Of a stretch of DNA of 64,000 nucleotides, positions 31,010 through 42,587 are shown one piece after another (the first letter of the stretch is position 1; each line of letters begins with the position of its first letter). The position numbers and the translations under genes were made by a program. Origin of the DNA: Lucinisca nassula (Eukaryota; Mollusca; Bivalvia; Lucinida; Lucinidae); NCBI GenBank assembly GCA_963580285.1, contig OY757016.1, positions 39,323,124-39,387,123 on the forward strand, written 5' to 3'. A model generated the notes under the pieces. That model saw only the letters and a list, made by a program, of their open reading frames with translations, ran no database searches and was not told the DNA's origin.

Positions 31010-32342
31010 AGCCATCGGAAGAGATGGCAAATTCCCCGACCAAAAGCCAATATGGCCTTCAGAAGATTGTTCACCAATAAAAAGTGCACCAGAATTAAAC
31101 CAGCAATATATCACAAAAGCATTCGAGTTATGGCCATCACAAGATAATACTGTCAGGGGAGATAACTAAAAAACAGGGCACTCAGAATTGTGGTTCTTGC
31201 GCATGACATGCCTGCTTAAGCTCATGTATTTCTGTATAAAGTACCATCAATATGTCTCAACGGGTATTGGAGATATGGTGATCACAAGCTGGTCATACTG
31301 TTATTTTGGAAGGTTAGATAACTCAAATACCACAGCACCAACAGTTGTGGTTCTTGCACATGACACCCCTTCTGTACCCTGTATACAATTGTGCCAAGTT
31401 CCTTCAATATATCTCAAAGGGTGTTGGAGTTATGGCCATCACAAGGTTATATTGTCAGGGGAGATAACTAAAAAATAGCCATCGGAATGATGGCGAATCC
31501 CCCAACGAAAGCCAAAATGGCCTTCAGAAGATTGTTCACCAATAGAAAGTGCACCAAAATTAAACCAGCAATATATCACAAAAGTATTCGAGTTATGGCC
31601 ATCACAAGATTATACTGTCAGGGGAGATAACTCAAAAACCAGGGCACTCAGAATTATGGTTCTTGCGCATGACATGCCTGCTTAAGCTCATGCATTTCTG
31701 TACGAAGTACCATCAATATGTCTCAAAGGGTATTGGAGATATGGTGATCACAAGCTGGTCATACTGTTATATTGGAAGGGCAGATAACTCAAATACCACG
31801 ACACCCACTGGTTGTGGTTCTTGCACATGACACCCCTTCTGTACCTTGTTTACAATTGTGCCAAGTTTCTTCAATATATCTCAAAGGGTATTGGAGTTAT
31901 GGCCATCACAAGGCTATATTGTTAGGGGAGATAACTAACAAAACCAGAGCACCCAGAGTTGTAATTCTTGAGCATGACACACCTGCTTAACCCCATGTAA
32001 ATCTGCATCAAGTACCACCAATATGTCTCAAAGGGTATTGGAGGCACGGTGATCACAAGGTGGTCATACTGTTATATTGGAAGGGGAGATACCTCAAATA
32101 CCATAGCACCCAGAGTTGTGGTTCTCAGGCATGACGTGCCCTCTCGACCTTGTATACAATTGTGCCAAGAACCATCAATATATCTCAAAGGTTATTGGAG
32201 TTGTGGCCAACACAAGGTTATATTGTCAGGGGAGATAATTAAATCAAAGCGCCAAAGGCACTGAAATGACAGATTCTATGAGAAAATCATAACTGTGAAA
32301 ACTTACAGAAACCTTTCTAAAAAGAACTTAAAATTTAGAAAG

Positions 32343-32632
32343 TTTATTTGTTTGTTTGATCTGAGGTTTAACGTCCCCGTCAACACTGTAAAGGTCATTT
32401 TGGAGATGTTGCTTCCAATTTTGTGGGACTTTTACCCGACACTGAGATGAAATGACATTTCAAGCCCTGTCGCCCAATGAAACCAATAGGGTTTATTAGC
32501 ATGGACGGTCCGCCTCACACCGCGGTTCCTGGACAGGCAGTTTACCAGTACTAGTGTGCAGGCCGGATTCAGCTCTGCGTGAAAGCATCATGCAGCCCAT
32601 ATATTTCTTCAAGCCCCTATGGGCGGGGGCTT
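32343..32632 (-). mobile_element. SINE-like repeat (SINE-A), full length, 15-bp target duplication
   Basis: TTAAAATTTAGAAAG occurs at 32328-32342 and 32633-32647. Between them is a complete SINE-A with its TTTGTTTG tail at the left and GCCCCTATGGGCGGGGGC head at the right. Confidence 0.9.
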
Positions 32633-33654
32633 TTAAAATTTAGAAAGGTAGTTCTGCAAAACTTGACCTCGAAAGTCATAAAGAAAACCCATTAATATTC
32701 TTGTCTGCAGCTGACCTGGTCCAACACAGGCTGGTCTTTAAGGATTAAATATTGACAGCACTGATAGAAAACAGTGTAAAACCTGAGCAGACGCCGCATT
32801 GATATGGGTATACAGTCTTTGCCAAACCCGTCGCATGATGCAGCTGATTCATACGAAATGCTGAATCGTCAAGTTGTCTGCTTCAAAAGTTTGTATTACG
32901 CTTACAGGATAACTAATACGCTTGTACAATTTTGATTACTGCGCCAAACCGGACTACATTTTGTGCGGACTAATATTTCTATGGCGGTCAAAACCGGAAG
33001 AAAGCCTGAATTACTCTAAACGTGCAGCACAGCAAGAAAAGACAGATGGAATCTGTCATTAAAAACTAGGGCACTCAGAGTCATGTTTCTTGCACGTGAC
33101 ACACCTGCTTAACCTCATGTATAACTGCACCAAGTACCATCAATATTTCTCAAAGAGTATTGGAGATGTGGCCATCACAAGGTAGTGATTCTATTTTACT
33201 GGAAGGGGAGATAACAAAAAACCATGGCACCCAGAGTTTTGGTTCTTGTGCATGACACACCATCTCGGCCTTGTGAACAACTTAGCCAGGTACCATCAAT
33301 ATATCTTAAAGGGTATTGGAGTTATGGCCATCACAAGGTAATAACTCAATTTTATTAGAAGGGGAGATAACTCAAAAACCATGGCAACCAGAGTTGTGGT
33401 TTCTTTGCATGACACGCCGTCTCAGCCTTGTGAACAACTGTGCCAGGTACCATCAATATACCTCAAAAGGTATTGGAGTTATGGCCATCACAAAATAGTC
33501 ATTCTATTTTATTAAAAGGGGAGATAGCTCAAGAAGTATGCCACCCAGAGTTCTGGTTCTTGCGTATGACATGCCGACTCAGCCTTGTGAACAATTGTGC
33601 CAAGAACCACCAATGAATCTCAAAGGGTATAGGAGTTATGGCCATCACAAGGTT

Positions 33655-33724
33655 GCGTCTACAGATGGATAGACGCCAGGCTGATCGCTATATCCTCCGA
33701 ACCTATTCGGTCGGGGGATAAAAA
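33655..33724 (+). repeat. Terminal hairpin module of the T1 array element
   Basis: GTTGCGTCTACAGATGGATA, CGCCAGGCTGATCGCTATAT, then CCTCCGAACCTATTCGGTCG and GGGGATAAAA; the CCGAAC/GGTCGGGGGAT part forms a short stem-loop. Identical modules occur at 38418-38488 and 39078-39151 and inverted at 56682-56750. Confidence 0.75.
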
Positions 33725-34368
33725 CCAGAGCACCAACAGTTGTAATTCTTGAGCATGACACACCTGCTTAACCGCATGTACATCTGCTTCAAGTACCACC
33801 AATATGTGTCAAAGGGTATTGGAGGTACGGTGATCACAAGGTGGCCATACTGTTATATTGGAAAGGGAGATGACTCAAATACCATAGCACCCAGACTTGT
33901 GGTTCTCAGGCATGAAGTGCCGTCTTGACCTTGTATACAACTGTGCCAAGTACCATCAATATATCTCAAATGGTATTGGAGTTATGGTAATCACAAGGTT
34001 ATATTGTCAGGTGAGATAATTAAAAAATAACAATCGAAAGAGATGGCAAATCCCCCGACCAAAAGCCAATATGGCCTTCAGAAAAGCCAAAATGGCCTTC
34101 AGAAGATTGTTCACCAATAAAAAGTGCACCAGAATTAAACCAGCAATATATCACAAAAGTATTCGAGTTATGGCCATCACAGTATTATACTGTCGGGGGA
34201 GATAACTCAAAAACCAGAGCACTCAGAATTGTGGTTCTTGTGCATGACATGCCTGCTTAAGCTAATGTATTTCTGTACGAAGTACCATCAATATGTCTCA
34301 AAAGGTATTGGAGATATGGTGATCACAAGCTGATCATACTGTTATATTGGAACGGTAGATAACTCAAA

Positions 34369-37300
34369 CAAGAGGCCCATGGGCCACAATGCTCACCAGA
34401 GCTCAGGGGGCCACTGCCCACTGGCAGCAATATATTTTAATTAATCATGGAAGCCCTGTGCCTTAGGATGCTACAAATAAAATTTGGGCCCAATCAGCCT
34501 CATAGCTTTAGATTCGATGCCGCTTGAATGTGTTGTTGCAGGACAACAGATGACAATTGACAATTTCCCATCTGGGGCAACAAATAGGCCAAAAAGAACA
34601 TTATTAAAGGAACATTTCTATGAAAGTGTGACAAAATATCTTGAAAGGCATTAATGTCATTTTTCAATTTTCCCCATTATAGGACAATGGAAACTCATAA
34701 CTTTGCATAGCAAACAAACCAAAGAGCCAAAGTTCATAAACCAGAGCTCAGGTGGACACTGCCCAATGGCAGCCATGTGTTATAACATGATATGATTTTA
34801 TTATACCAATTATAAAGTCTCCCAAACAAACCCCATACCCAAATGAGCACCAATGTGGACTGTATCTGAAATATTAGGTGTTTTATAAAGTAGAGAGATC
34901 GGGGCATGGACCCAATGAAGCCCTGGTTGGTGTCACTAAATGCATCTTATCAAAAGGAACAGAGACATAAATGGTTTATCAATGGGAATATGTATGGTTC
35001 CTGAGATGTAAGGCCTTTTAAGCAATGGAGGGAATTGGGCATGGCAGATCCCAGAAAAGCACAAAATTGTTGTCAATGAATATGTCTTATCATAAGGACC
35101 AAGAGTATATATGGTTAAACGGTGGGGATCTGACTGGTTTCTGAGATATAAGGCACTTTTAAGAAGTGGCAGGGAGAGAAATGGCCCCTGCGGACCCCAA
35201 AAGACGGGGGTGACTGAATGTGTCTAATAACAATGAACAAGAATATATGTGATTATAGGATGGGGAATTGAATGGTTTCTGAGATATATGGCCTATTATG
35301 AAGTTGAGTCTTATCATAAGGAACAAGAATATATATGGTTAAGGGGTAGGGGGATCTGAACGGTTTCTGAGATATTTGGATTTTAATGAGGTAAAGGGGT
35401 GGGGCATGACCTGTGGCACCCTGGGGGACCCACATGCTGGTGTCACTGATTGCGTCTTATCATAAGGAACAAGAATATATATGGTTTAGGGGTGGGGCTC
35501 TGAACAGTTTCTCAGATATATGGTCTTTTGTGAAGTCAAGGGGTGGAGCATGGCCTGGGCGCACACTGGGTGACCCCTAGGTTGGTGTCACTGAATGTGT
35601 CTTATCATAAGGAACAAGAATGTATATGGTTTAGGGGTGGGTATCTGTAAGGTTTCTGAAATATTTGGCCATTTACGAAGTGGAGGGGGTTGGGCATGGT
35701 TCCGGCACACCCCAGGGGACCCCAAAGTTAGTGTCACTGAATGCAACTTATCATAAGGAATGAGAATATATATGGTCTAGGGATGGGGATCTCAATGGTT
35801 TCTGAGATAAATGGTATTATATGAAGTGGAGGGGGTGGGGCATGTCCCCGGCATATCCCGGGGGACCCACAGGTTGGTATCACTTAATGCGTATTATCAT
35901 AAGGAACAAGAATATATATGGTTTAGGGGTGGGAATCTGAATAGTTTCTGAGATAAATGGCCTTTTATGAAGGGGAGGGGTGGGGGCATACCCCCCTCAT
36001 ATCCCGGGGGACCCCCAGGTTGGTGTCACTTGATGCATCTTATCATAAGGAACAAGAATATATATGGTTTAGGGGTGGGGATCTCAATGGTTTCCGAGAT
36101 AAATGGCATTTAATGAAATAGAGGGGGCAGGGCATGTCCCCGGCACATCCCGGGGGACCCACAGGTTGGTGTCACTTAATGCATCTTAGCATAAGGAACA
36201 AGAATATATATAGTTTAGGAGTGGGGATCTGAATGGTTTCTGAGATAAATGGCATTTAATGAAATAGAGGGGGCAGGGCATGGCCCCGGCACATCCCGGG
36301 GGACCCCCAGGTTGGTGTCACTTAACGCATCTTATCATAAGGAACAAGAATATATATGGTTTAGGGGTTCGGATCTGTAAGGTTTCTGAGATATAAGGCA
36401 TTTTATTAAGTGAAGGGGTGGGGCATGTCCCCGGCACATCCCGGGGGGACCCTAAGGTTGGTGTCACTTAATGCGTATTATCATAAGGAACAAGAATATA
36501 TATGGTTTAGGGGTGGGGATCTGAATAGTTTCTGAGATAAATGGCCTTTTTTGAAGTGGAGGGGTCTGGGCATACCCCGTCATATCCCGGGGGACCCCCA
36601 GGTTGGTGTCACTTGATGCATCTTATCATAAGGAACAAGAATATATATGGTTTAGGGGTGGGGATCTCAATGGTTTCTGAGATAAATGGCATTTTATGAA
36701 GTGGAGGGGGTGGGGCATGTCCCCAGCACATCCCGGGGGACACACAGGTTGGTGTCACTTAATGCATCTTATCATAAGGAACAAGAATATATATAGTTTA
36801 GGGGTGGGGATCTAAATGGTTTCTGAGATAAATAGCATTTTATGAAATAGAGGGGGCAGGGCATGGCCCCGGCACATCCCGGGAGACCCCAAGGTTGGTG
36901 TCACTTAATGCATCTTATCATAAGAACAAGAATATATATATGGTTTAGGGGTTGGGATCTGTAAGGTTTCTGAGATATAAGGCATTTTATGAAGTCGAGG
37001 GGGCGGGGCATGGCCCCTGCACAACCTATGGGACCCCCAGGTTGACATAAAAGCATATGGCTGAGAGAAGTTTACTCAAGGAACATGTTTATGTAAGTTT
37101 TGGCAAAACATCTGCAATGACTTGGCAGTAAATGCCATTGTTCAGTTTTCCCCATTATAAGTCTATGGAAACTCTAAGTTGCCATAGCAACCAAACTAAT
37201 GAGCCGATTTTCATTAAAAACACAAACTTTCAATCCCCCTGCCCAAGGATGCTACAGATGAAATTTAGGCTGAATCGGCCCAGTGGCTTCAGAGGAGATG

Positions 37301-37389
37301 TCGTTTGAAAATGTTGACGAAGACGACGCAGACGCAGGACAACTGCCTATCCTATAAGCTCCCCCGGAGCCTTCGGCTCTGGTGAGCTA
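34369..37389 (+). mobile_element. Array-bearing composite element E2 (first copy), inserted in the T1 array
   Basis: Begins CAAGAGGCCCATGGGCCACA, CTCACCAGAGCTCAG; ends GACGAAGACGACGCAGACGC, then CTCCCCCGGAGCCTTCGGCT, CTGGTGAGCTAAAA (a stem-loop). It splits a T1 unit: GATAACTCAAA on the left and ACCACAACACCAACAGTT on the right. No coding sequence. The end structure resembles 48560-51733. Confidence 0.78.
35060..37040 (+). repeat. Tandem array T2, about 147-bp unit, about 14 copies
   Basis: CTTATCATAAGGAACAAGAA recurs near 35310, 35456, 35600, 35747, 35893, 36044, 36188, 36335, 36479, 36625, 36770 and 36917, with weaker copies near 35085 and 35225. Each unit ends with GGGGGACCCCCAGGTTGGTG-like sequence. 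Later units (from about 35890) are the most alike. Confidence 0.93.
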
Positions 37390-39151
37390 AAAACCACAAC
37401 ACCAACAGTTGTGGTTCTTGCATATAACACACTTTCTGTACCTTGTATACAAATGTGCCAATTTCCTTCAATATATCTCAAAGGGTGTTGGAGTTACAGA
37501 CAACACAAGGTTATATTGTCAGGGGAGATAACTAAAAAAAGAGCACTCAGAGTTGTAATTCTTGAGCATGACACACCTGCTTAACCTCATGTACATCTGC
37601 ATCAAGTACCACCAATATGTCTCGAAGGGTATTGCAGTTACGGTGATCACAAGGTGGTCTTACTGCTATATTGGAAGGGGAGATAACTCAAATACCATTG
37701 TTGTGGTTCTCAGGCAGGAAGTGCCGTCTCGACCTTGTATACAATTGTTCCAAGTACCATTAATATATCTCAAAGGGTATTGGAGTTATGGCCATCACAA
37801 TGTCATATTGTCAGGGGAGATAATTAAAAAACCAGGCACCCCGAGTCGTGGTTCTTGCACGTGACACACCTGCTTAACCTCATGTACAACTGTAACCAGT
37901 ACCATCAATATATCACAAAGAGTATTGGAGATGGAGCCATCACAAGGTTAGGAGTCCATTTTATTGGAAGGGGAGATAACTAAAAAAACCATGGCACCCA
38001 GAGTTGTGGTTCTTGTGCATGACACACCGTCTCGGCCTTGTGAACAACTGTGCCAGGTATCATCAATATATCTTAAAGGGTATTGGAGTTATGGCCATCA
38101 CAAGGTTGTCACTCAATTTTATTGGAAGGGGAGATAACTAAACAACCATGGCCACCAGAGTTGTGGTTCTTGTGCATTACACGCCGTCTCAGCCTTGTGA
38201 ACAACTGTGCCAGGTACCATCAATATATCTCAAATGGAATTGGAGTTATGCCCATCACAAGTAGTCATTCTATTTTATTAAAAGGGGAGATAACTCAAAA
38301 AGTATGCCATCCAGAGATCGTTCTTGCGCACGACACGCCGTCTCAGCCTTGTGAACAATAGTGCCAAGAACCATCAATGAATCTAAAAGGTATAGGAGTT
38401 ATGGCCATCAAAAGGTTGCGTCTACGGACGGACGGACGGACGCCAGACTGATCGCTATATCCCCGAACCTATTCGGTCGGGGGATAAAAACCAGGGCACC
38501 CAGAGTCGTGGTTCTTGCACGTGACACACCTGCTTAACCTCATGTACAACTGCACCAAGTACCATCAATATATCTCAAAGAGTATTGGAGATGTGGCCAT
38601 CACAAGGTAGTGATTCTATTTTATTGGAAGGGGAGAAAACTCAATAACCATGGCGCCCAAACTTGTGGTTCTTGTGCATGACACACCGTCTCCGACTTGT
38701 GAATTACTCTGCCAGGTACCATCAATATATCTTAAAGGGTATTGCAGTTATGGCCATCACAAGGTAGTCACTCAATTTTATTGGAAGGAGAGATAACTCA
38801 AAAACCATGGCAACCAGAGTTGTGGTTCTTGTGCATGACACGCCGTCTCAAACTTGTGAACAACTGTGCCAGGTACCATCAAAATATCTCAAAATGTATT
38901 GGAGTTATGGCCATCACAAAGTAGTCATTCTATTTTATTAAAAGGGGAGATAACTCAAGAAGTACGCCATCCAGAGCTCAGGTTCTTGCGCATTGCACGC
39001 CGTCTCAGGCTTGTGAACAATTGTGCCATGAACCATCAATGAATCTCAAAGGGTATAGGAGTTAGGGCCATCACAAGGTTGCGTCTACGGACGGACGGAC
39101 ACAAGGCCGATCGTTAAATCCCCTGAACCAATTCAGTCGGGGGATAAAAAG
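37390..39151 (+). repeat. Tandem array T1, second part
   Basis: Same units as 31010-34368. Terminal hairpin modules lie at 38418-38488 and 39078-39151, with GGACGGACGGACG microsatellite directly before them. The array runs on directly after the first module, so modules are embedded in the array. Confidence 0.86.
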
Positions 39152-39224
39152 TGTAACATTAACAAACTGTTTTAAAACAGATCATGTAAACAGGTTTATT
39201 GACAATTTTCTTACCAACTGTATG

Positions 39225-39498
39225 GTATTACCTTAACACACTCGTGTGAAAGAAGTGTGATCGTGGATTTTTTCTCCAAATGGCTTTTTAGGAAAATCTG
39301 TGATTTTTTTTTATTTAGACCGCAAATACAGGTTGTTGGTACTCGTTAGAACCGCCTCCGGCGGGTTTAACAAGTACCCACAACATATGTCTTGGAGCAG
39401 AAATAAGTAAAATAAGGTATACCCCCTGTAAATCCCAGTTTTCTCTATATAAAATGGGGTTTTGGGGGTGTTCATTTCACAGACTTGTTCATGTGATG
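39225..39498 (-). mobile_element. Palindromic MITE subfamily B
   Basis: Left GTATTACCTTAACACACTCG, hairpin GTTAGAACCGCC / GGCGGGTTTAAC (one arm eroded), AAATCCCAGTTTTCTCTATA, right end ACTTGTTCATGTGATG. Confidence 0.82.
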
Positions 39499-39739
39499 GA
39501 TTGGCAAGCTGATTCTGTCATCTGAGGCCAAGGTTACAAACAATTTTAATAAAATCTGAATTGCTCATTAAAATTAAAATTTACGGAAGTAGGTGATTTC
39601 CTGCCAATATTAATAGAAATGCTAATTATCCTGTCCATAAATTTTAAATTGCCAACAATTCATAACAGGGTAATTTAATGCTCAAGTGGAAAAAGTTCCA
39701 TAACTTCAGGGCCTCAGTTGCATTTAACTTAATAATTCT

Positions 39740-40282
39740 AAATAACAAAGGTTGATCCTATGAACAATTTGATCAACCAGAATGTTGGAATTAGACAGTA
39801 TAAATCAATAAAAGGTTGATCATTTTGACACTTTGATATGCCAAACGTTGACAACTGAGCTGCACTCTAAAGTATGAATTTGTAAAAGGTTGATCATTTT
39901 TGACACTTTGATATGCTAGAAACGTTGGCAACTGAGCTGCACTTGAAAGTATAAATTTGATAAAGGTTGATCATATGGACAATTTGATCGACCAAAAAGT
40001 TGACACCGAGTTGCATTTAAAAGTGAAGAATCTGAAAGTATCAGTGAAGTTGTCAAAGACTGATCATGTGGAAACTTTGATAGACCAAGAAGCTGACACC
40101 CGAGTTGAATTCAAAAGAATGATTTTGTTAAAGGTTGATAACATGGAAACTGCGACAGTTTGAAAAATAAACATTTGAGTCGTATCTGAAAGTTTGAATT
40201 TGTCAAAGTTTGATTATGTGGACACTTTGATAGTCCAAAAAGTAGACCTTTGACCTGAATTTGAAAGTATGAATTCATCAAA
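39740..40282 (+). repeat. Tandem array, about 75-bp unit, host of two retrozyme arrays
   Basis: AAAGGTTGATCAT(TTT/ATG)..GACACTTTGATA recurs about every 75 bp (39813, 39888, 39965, then weaker to 40281). The same units continue at 41584-41712 and 42836-42890, so the two retrozyme arrays are insertions in one original array. Confidence 0.83.
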
Positions 40283-40539
40283 TGTTGATGAGGCCTAATT
40301 GGGTGAAACTAGCTAGTCTGGCCCAGAAAACATGCACACTCCAGATTTTTCAGTTCTGTGGTGTACTCCTTGCTTTCGAAGGATAACTCTTTCATAGAAC
40401 ATATTTAAGGTCACTACAGTTGGTGTCTGGGAATGTGTGGCGGCCTTAAAAAGTCTCCCTGCCCTACAGCATAGTGTAGTTTATATTTCCTTGTCCTTTG
40501 GGATCATTGATTCCATTGTGGAGTTTTCAAAATATTTGA

Positions 40540-40585
40540 GGGTAACTGATGAGGCCTAATTGGCCGAAACAAGCTTGACTGGCCA
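40540..40585 (+). ncRNA. Hammerhead ribozyme, stem III and cleavage site altered
   Basis: CTGATGA, GGCC-TAATT-GGCC and GAAA intact, but the cleavage triplet reads GAC where a U is required at the middle position, and stem I is weaker (GGGTAA / TGGCCA). Probably inactive. Confidence 0.8.
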
Positions 40586-40799
40586 AGAAAACATGCACAC
40601 TCCATATTTTTCAGTTCTGTGGTGTATTCCTTGCTTCCAAAGGATAACTCTTTTATAGAACATATTTAGCGTCACTACAACTGATGTCTGGGAATGTGTG
40701 GCAGCCGTAAAAATCTCCCTGCCCTACATCATAGTGTAGTTTATATTTTCTTGTCCTTTGGGATCATTAATTCCATTGTGGAGTTTTGAAAATATTTGA

Positions 40800-40845
40800 G
40801 GGTAAATGATGAGGCCTAATTGGCCGAAACTAGCCAGACTGGCCC
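40800..40845 (+). ncRNA. Hammerhead ribozyme, core mutated
   Basis: The first core base is changed (ATGATGA for CTGATGA) and the cleavage region reads CAGAC. Probably inactive. Confidence 0.78.
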
Positions 40846-41195
40846 AGCAAACATGCACACTCCATATTTTTCCGTTAAGTGATGTATTCCTTGCTCCCAA
40901 AGGATAACTCTTTTATAGAACATATTTAAGGTCACTGCAGCTGGTGTCTGGGAATGTGTGGCGGCCGTAAAAAGTCTCCCTGCCCTACATCATAGTGTAG
41001 TTTATATTTTCTTGTCCTTTGGGATCATTGATTCCATTGTTGAGTTTTTATAGAACATATTTAGCGTCACTACAGCTGATGTCTGGGAATATGTGGCAGC
41101 CGTAAAAAGTCTCCCTGTCCTACATCATAATGTAGTTTATATTTGCTTGTCCTTTGGGATCATGGATTCCATTGTGGAGTTTTGAAAATATTTGA

Positions 41196-41241
41196 GGGTA
41201 ACTGATGAGGCCTAATTCGCCCAAACTAGCCAGTCTGGCCC
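41196..41241 (+). ncRNA. Hammerhead ribozyme, core mutated
   Basis: CTGATGA is intact but GAAA reads CAAA and stem II is weakened (TTCGCC). Probably inactive. Confidence 0.78.
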
Positions 41242-41456
41242 AGAAAACATGCACACTCCATATTTTTCAGTTATGTGGTGTATTCCTTGCTTCCAAAGGA
41301 TAACTCTTTTATAGAACATATTTAAGGTCACTACAGCTAGTGTCTGGGAATGTGTGGCGGCCGTAAAAAGTCTCCCTGTCCTACATCATAATGCAGTTTA
41401 TATTTTCTTGTCCTTTGGGATCATTGATTCCATTGTTGAGTTTTGAAAAAAAATTG

Positions 41457-41503
41457 AGCTTAACTGATGAGGCCTAATTGGCTGAAACTAGCCTGTCTGG
41501 CCC
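41457..41503 (+). ncRNA. Hammerhead ribozyme, core intact, stem III weakened
   Basis: CTGATGA, GGCC-TAATT-GGCT, GAAA and the GTC cleavage site are present; stem III reads CTAGCCTG, so it is no longer palindromic, and the stem I 5' strand is GCTTAA. Confidence 0.75.
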
Positions 41504-41771
41504 AGAAAAATTGCACACTCCATATTTTTCAGTTCGGTGGTGTATTTCTTGCTTCCAAAGATAACTCTTTTATAGAACATATTTGATCATATGGACACTT
41601 TGACAGTCCAAAAGTTAGACACCTGATCTGAATTTGAAAGTATGAATTTTTCAAATGTTGATCACGACGGCACTTTGACAGTCCAAAAGGTAGACACCTG
41701 ACCTGAATTTGAAATAAAAATCAAACATGAGTTCCTTTAAGAGCAATGAAAACATTCATAAGAAAGAAGAT

Positions 41772-41817
41772 GGGTCATACTACGTAGTTTCGGCTAATAA
41801 AGCCTCATCAGTGACCC
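41772..41817 (-). ncRNA. Hammerhead ribozyme, array copy 1
   Basis: Same as 25846-25891: GGGTCA, CTGATGA, GGCT..AGCC, GAAA, CTACGTAG, GTA, TGACCC. Core intact. Confidence 0.93.
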
Positions 41818-42156
41818 TGTAATGATCCGGCAACGAAAGCCAGAGAGGAAACATACTGCAATTTTGCGAATTTCGAATAGGCAGTCGATTCAAAGACTGA
41901 TATAAATCAAAATGGGGTCCAAATAATTAAAAACCTGTCTAGAATATGAGTCTAAACCAATAATTTATTTCTGATTTCTCAGAATATTTACGCTGATCTC
42001 AAAGGACCAAAAGTAAAATATAAACTGCACTATGGTTGATGTACGGGGAGACGTTTTACGGCCGCCACACGGCACAACACCAGCTGCAGTGAAGGCAAAT
42101 AAAAATCAAACATGAGTTCCTTTAAGAGCAATGAAAACATTCATAAGAAAGAAGAT

Positions 42157-42202
42157 GGGTCATACTACGTAGTTTCGGCTAATAAAGCCTCATCAGTGAC
42201 CC
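42157..42202 (-). ncRNA. Hammerhead ribozyme, array copy 2
   Basis: Identical to the copy at 41772, 385 bp away. Transcription through the array would release 385-nt monomers by cleavage at each ribozyme. Confidence 0.93.
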
Positions 42203-42541
42203 TGTAATGATCCGGCAACGAAAGCCAGAGAGGAAACATACTGCAATTTTGCGAATTTCGAATAGGCAGTCGATTCAAAGACTGATATAAATCAAAATGG
42301 GGTCCAAATAATTAAAAACCTGTCTAGAATATGAGTCTAAACCAATAATTTATTTCTGATTTCTCAGAATATTTACGCTGATCTCAAAGGACCAAAAGTA
42401 AAATATAAACTGCACTATGGTTGATGTACGGGGAGACGTTTTACGGCCGCCACACGGCACAACACCAGCTGCAGTGAAGGCAAATAAAAATCAAACATGA
42501 GTTCCTTTAAGAGCAATGAAAACATTCATAAGAAAGAAGAT

Positions 42542-42587
42542 GGGTCATACTACGTAGTTTCGGCTAATAAAGCCTCATCAGTGACCC
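42542..42587 (-). ncRNA. Hammerhead ribozyme, array copy 3
   Basis: Identical to the copies at 41772 and 42157. Confidence 0.93.

Larger units (their letters stand above)
31010..34368 (+). repeat. Tandem array T1, about 165-bp units
   Basis: Units carry GAGATAACT.AAAA, CACCCAGAGTTGTGGTTCTT, GCATGACAC, AAGTACCATCAATATATCTC and GGAGTTATGGCCATCACAAG. Subtypes alternate, and a recurring segment (CAAAATGGCCTTCAGAAGAT) marks 31040, 31520 and 34070. A SINE-A copy (32343-32632) and non-array sequence (32650-33050) interrupt it. Several 60-80 codon open frames here follow from the array sequence and are not genes. Confidence 0.88.
40283..41583 (+). mobile_element. Hammerhead retrozyme family 1 multimer, about 260-bp units, about five copies
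   Basis: GGATAACTCTTT(T/C)ATAGAA recurs at 40381, 40642, 40902 and 41299 and a shorter form at 41570. The copy between 40902 and 41299 includes a partial unit (about 137 bp) lacking the ribozyme. It begins inside a ribozyme core (GATGAGGCC) and ends with the family 3' terminus TATAGAACATATTT. TTGAT stands at both junctions. Confidence 0.9.

Noticed and set aside
31188..39000. Many 60-100 codon open frames in the T1 arrays
   Set aside because: They recur with the tandem unit in the same relative position and shift frame between units; they are by-products of the array.
34369..39151. Regular repeats as a CRISPR array
   Set aside because: Units are contiguous tandem repeats with no unique spacers, in clearly eukaryotic sequence.
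40283..40324. First ribozyme of the 260-bp array as a core mutant (TTGATGA)
   Set aside because: The 75-bp host repeat reads AAATGTTGAT here, so the apparent mutation is the insertion junction; the ribozyme is truncated, not mutated.
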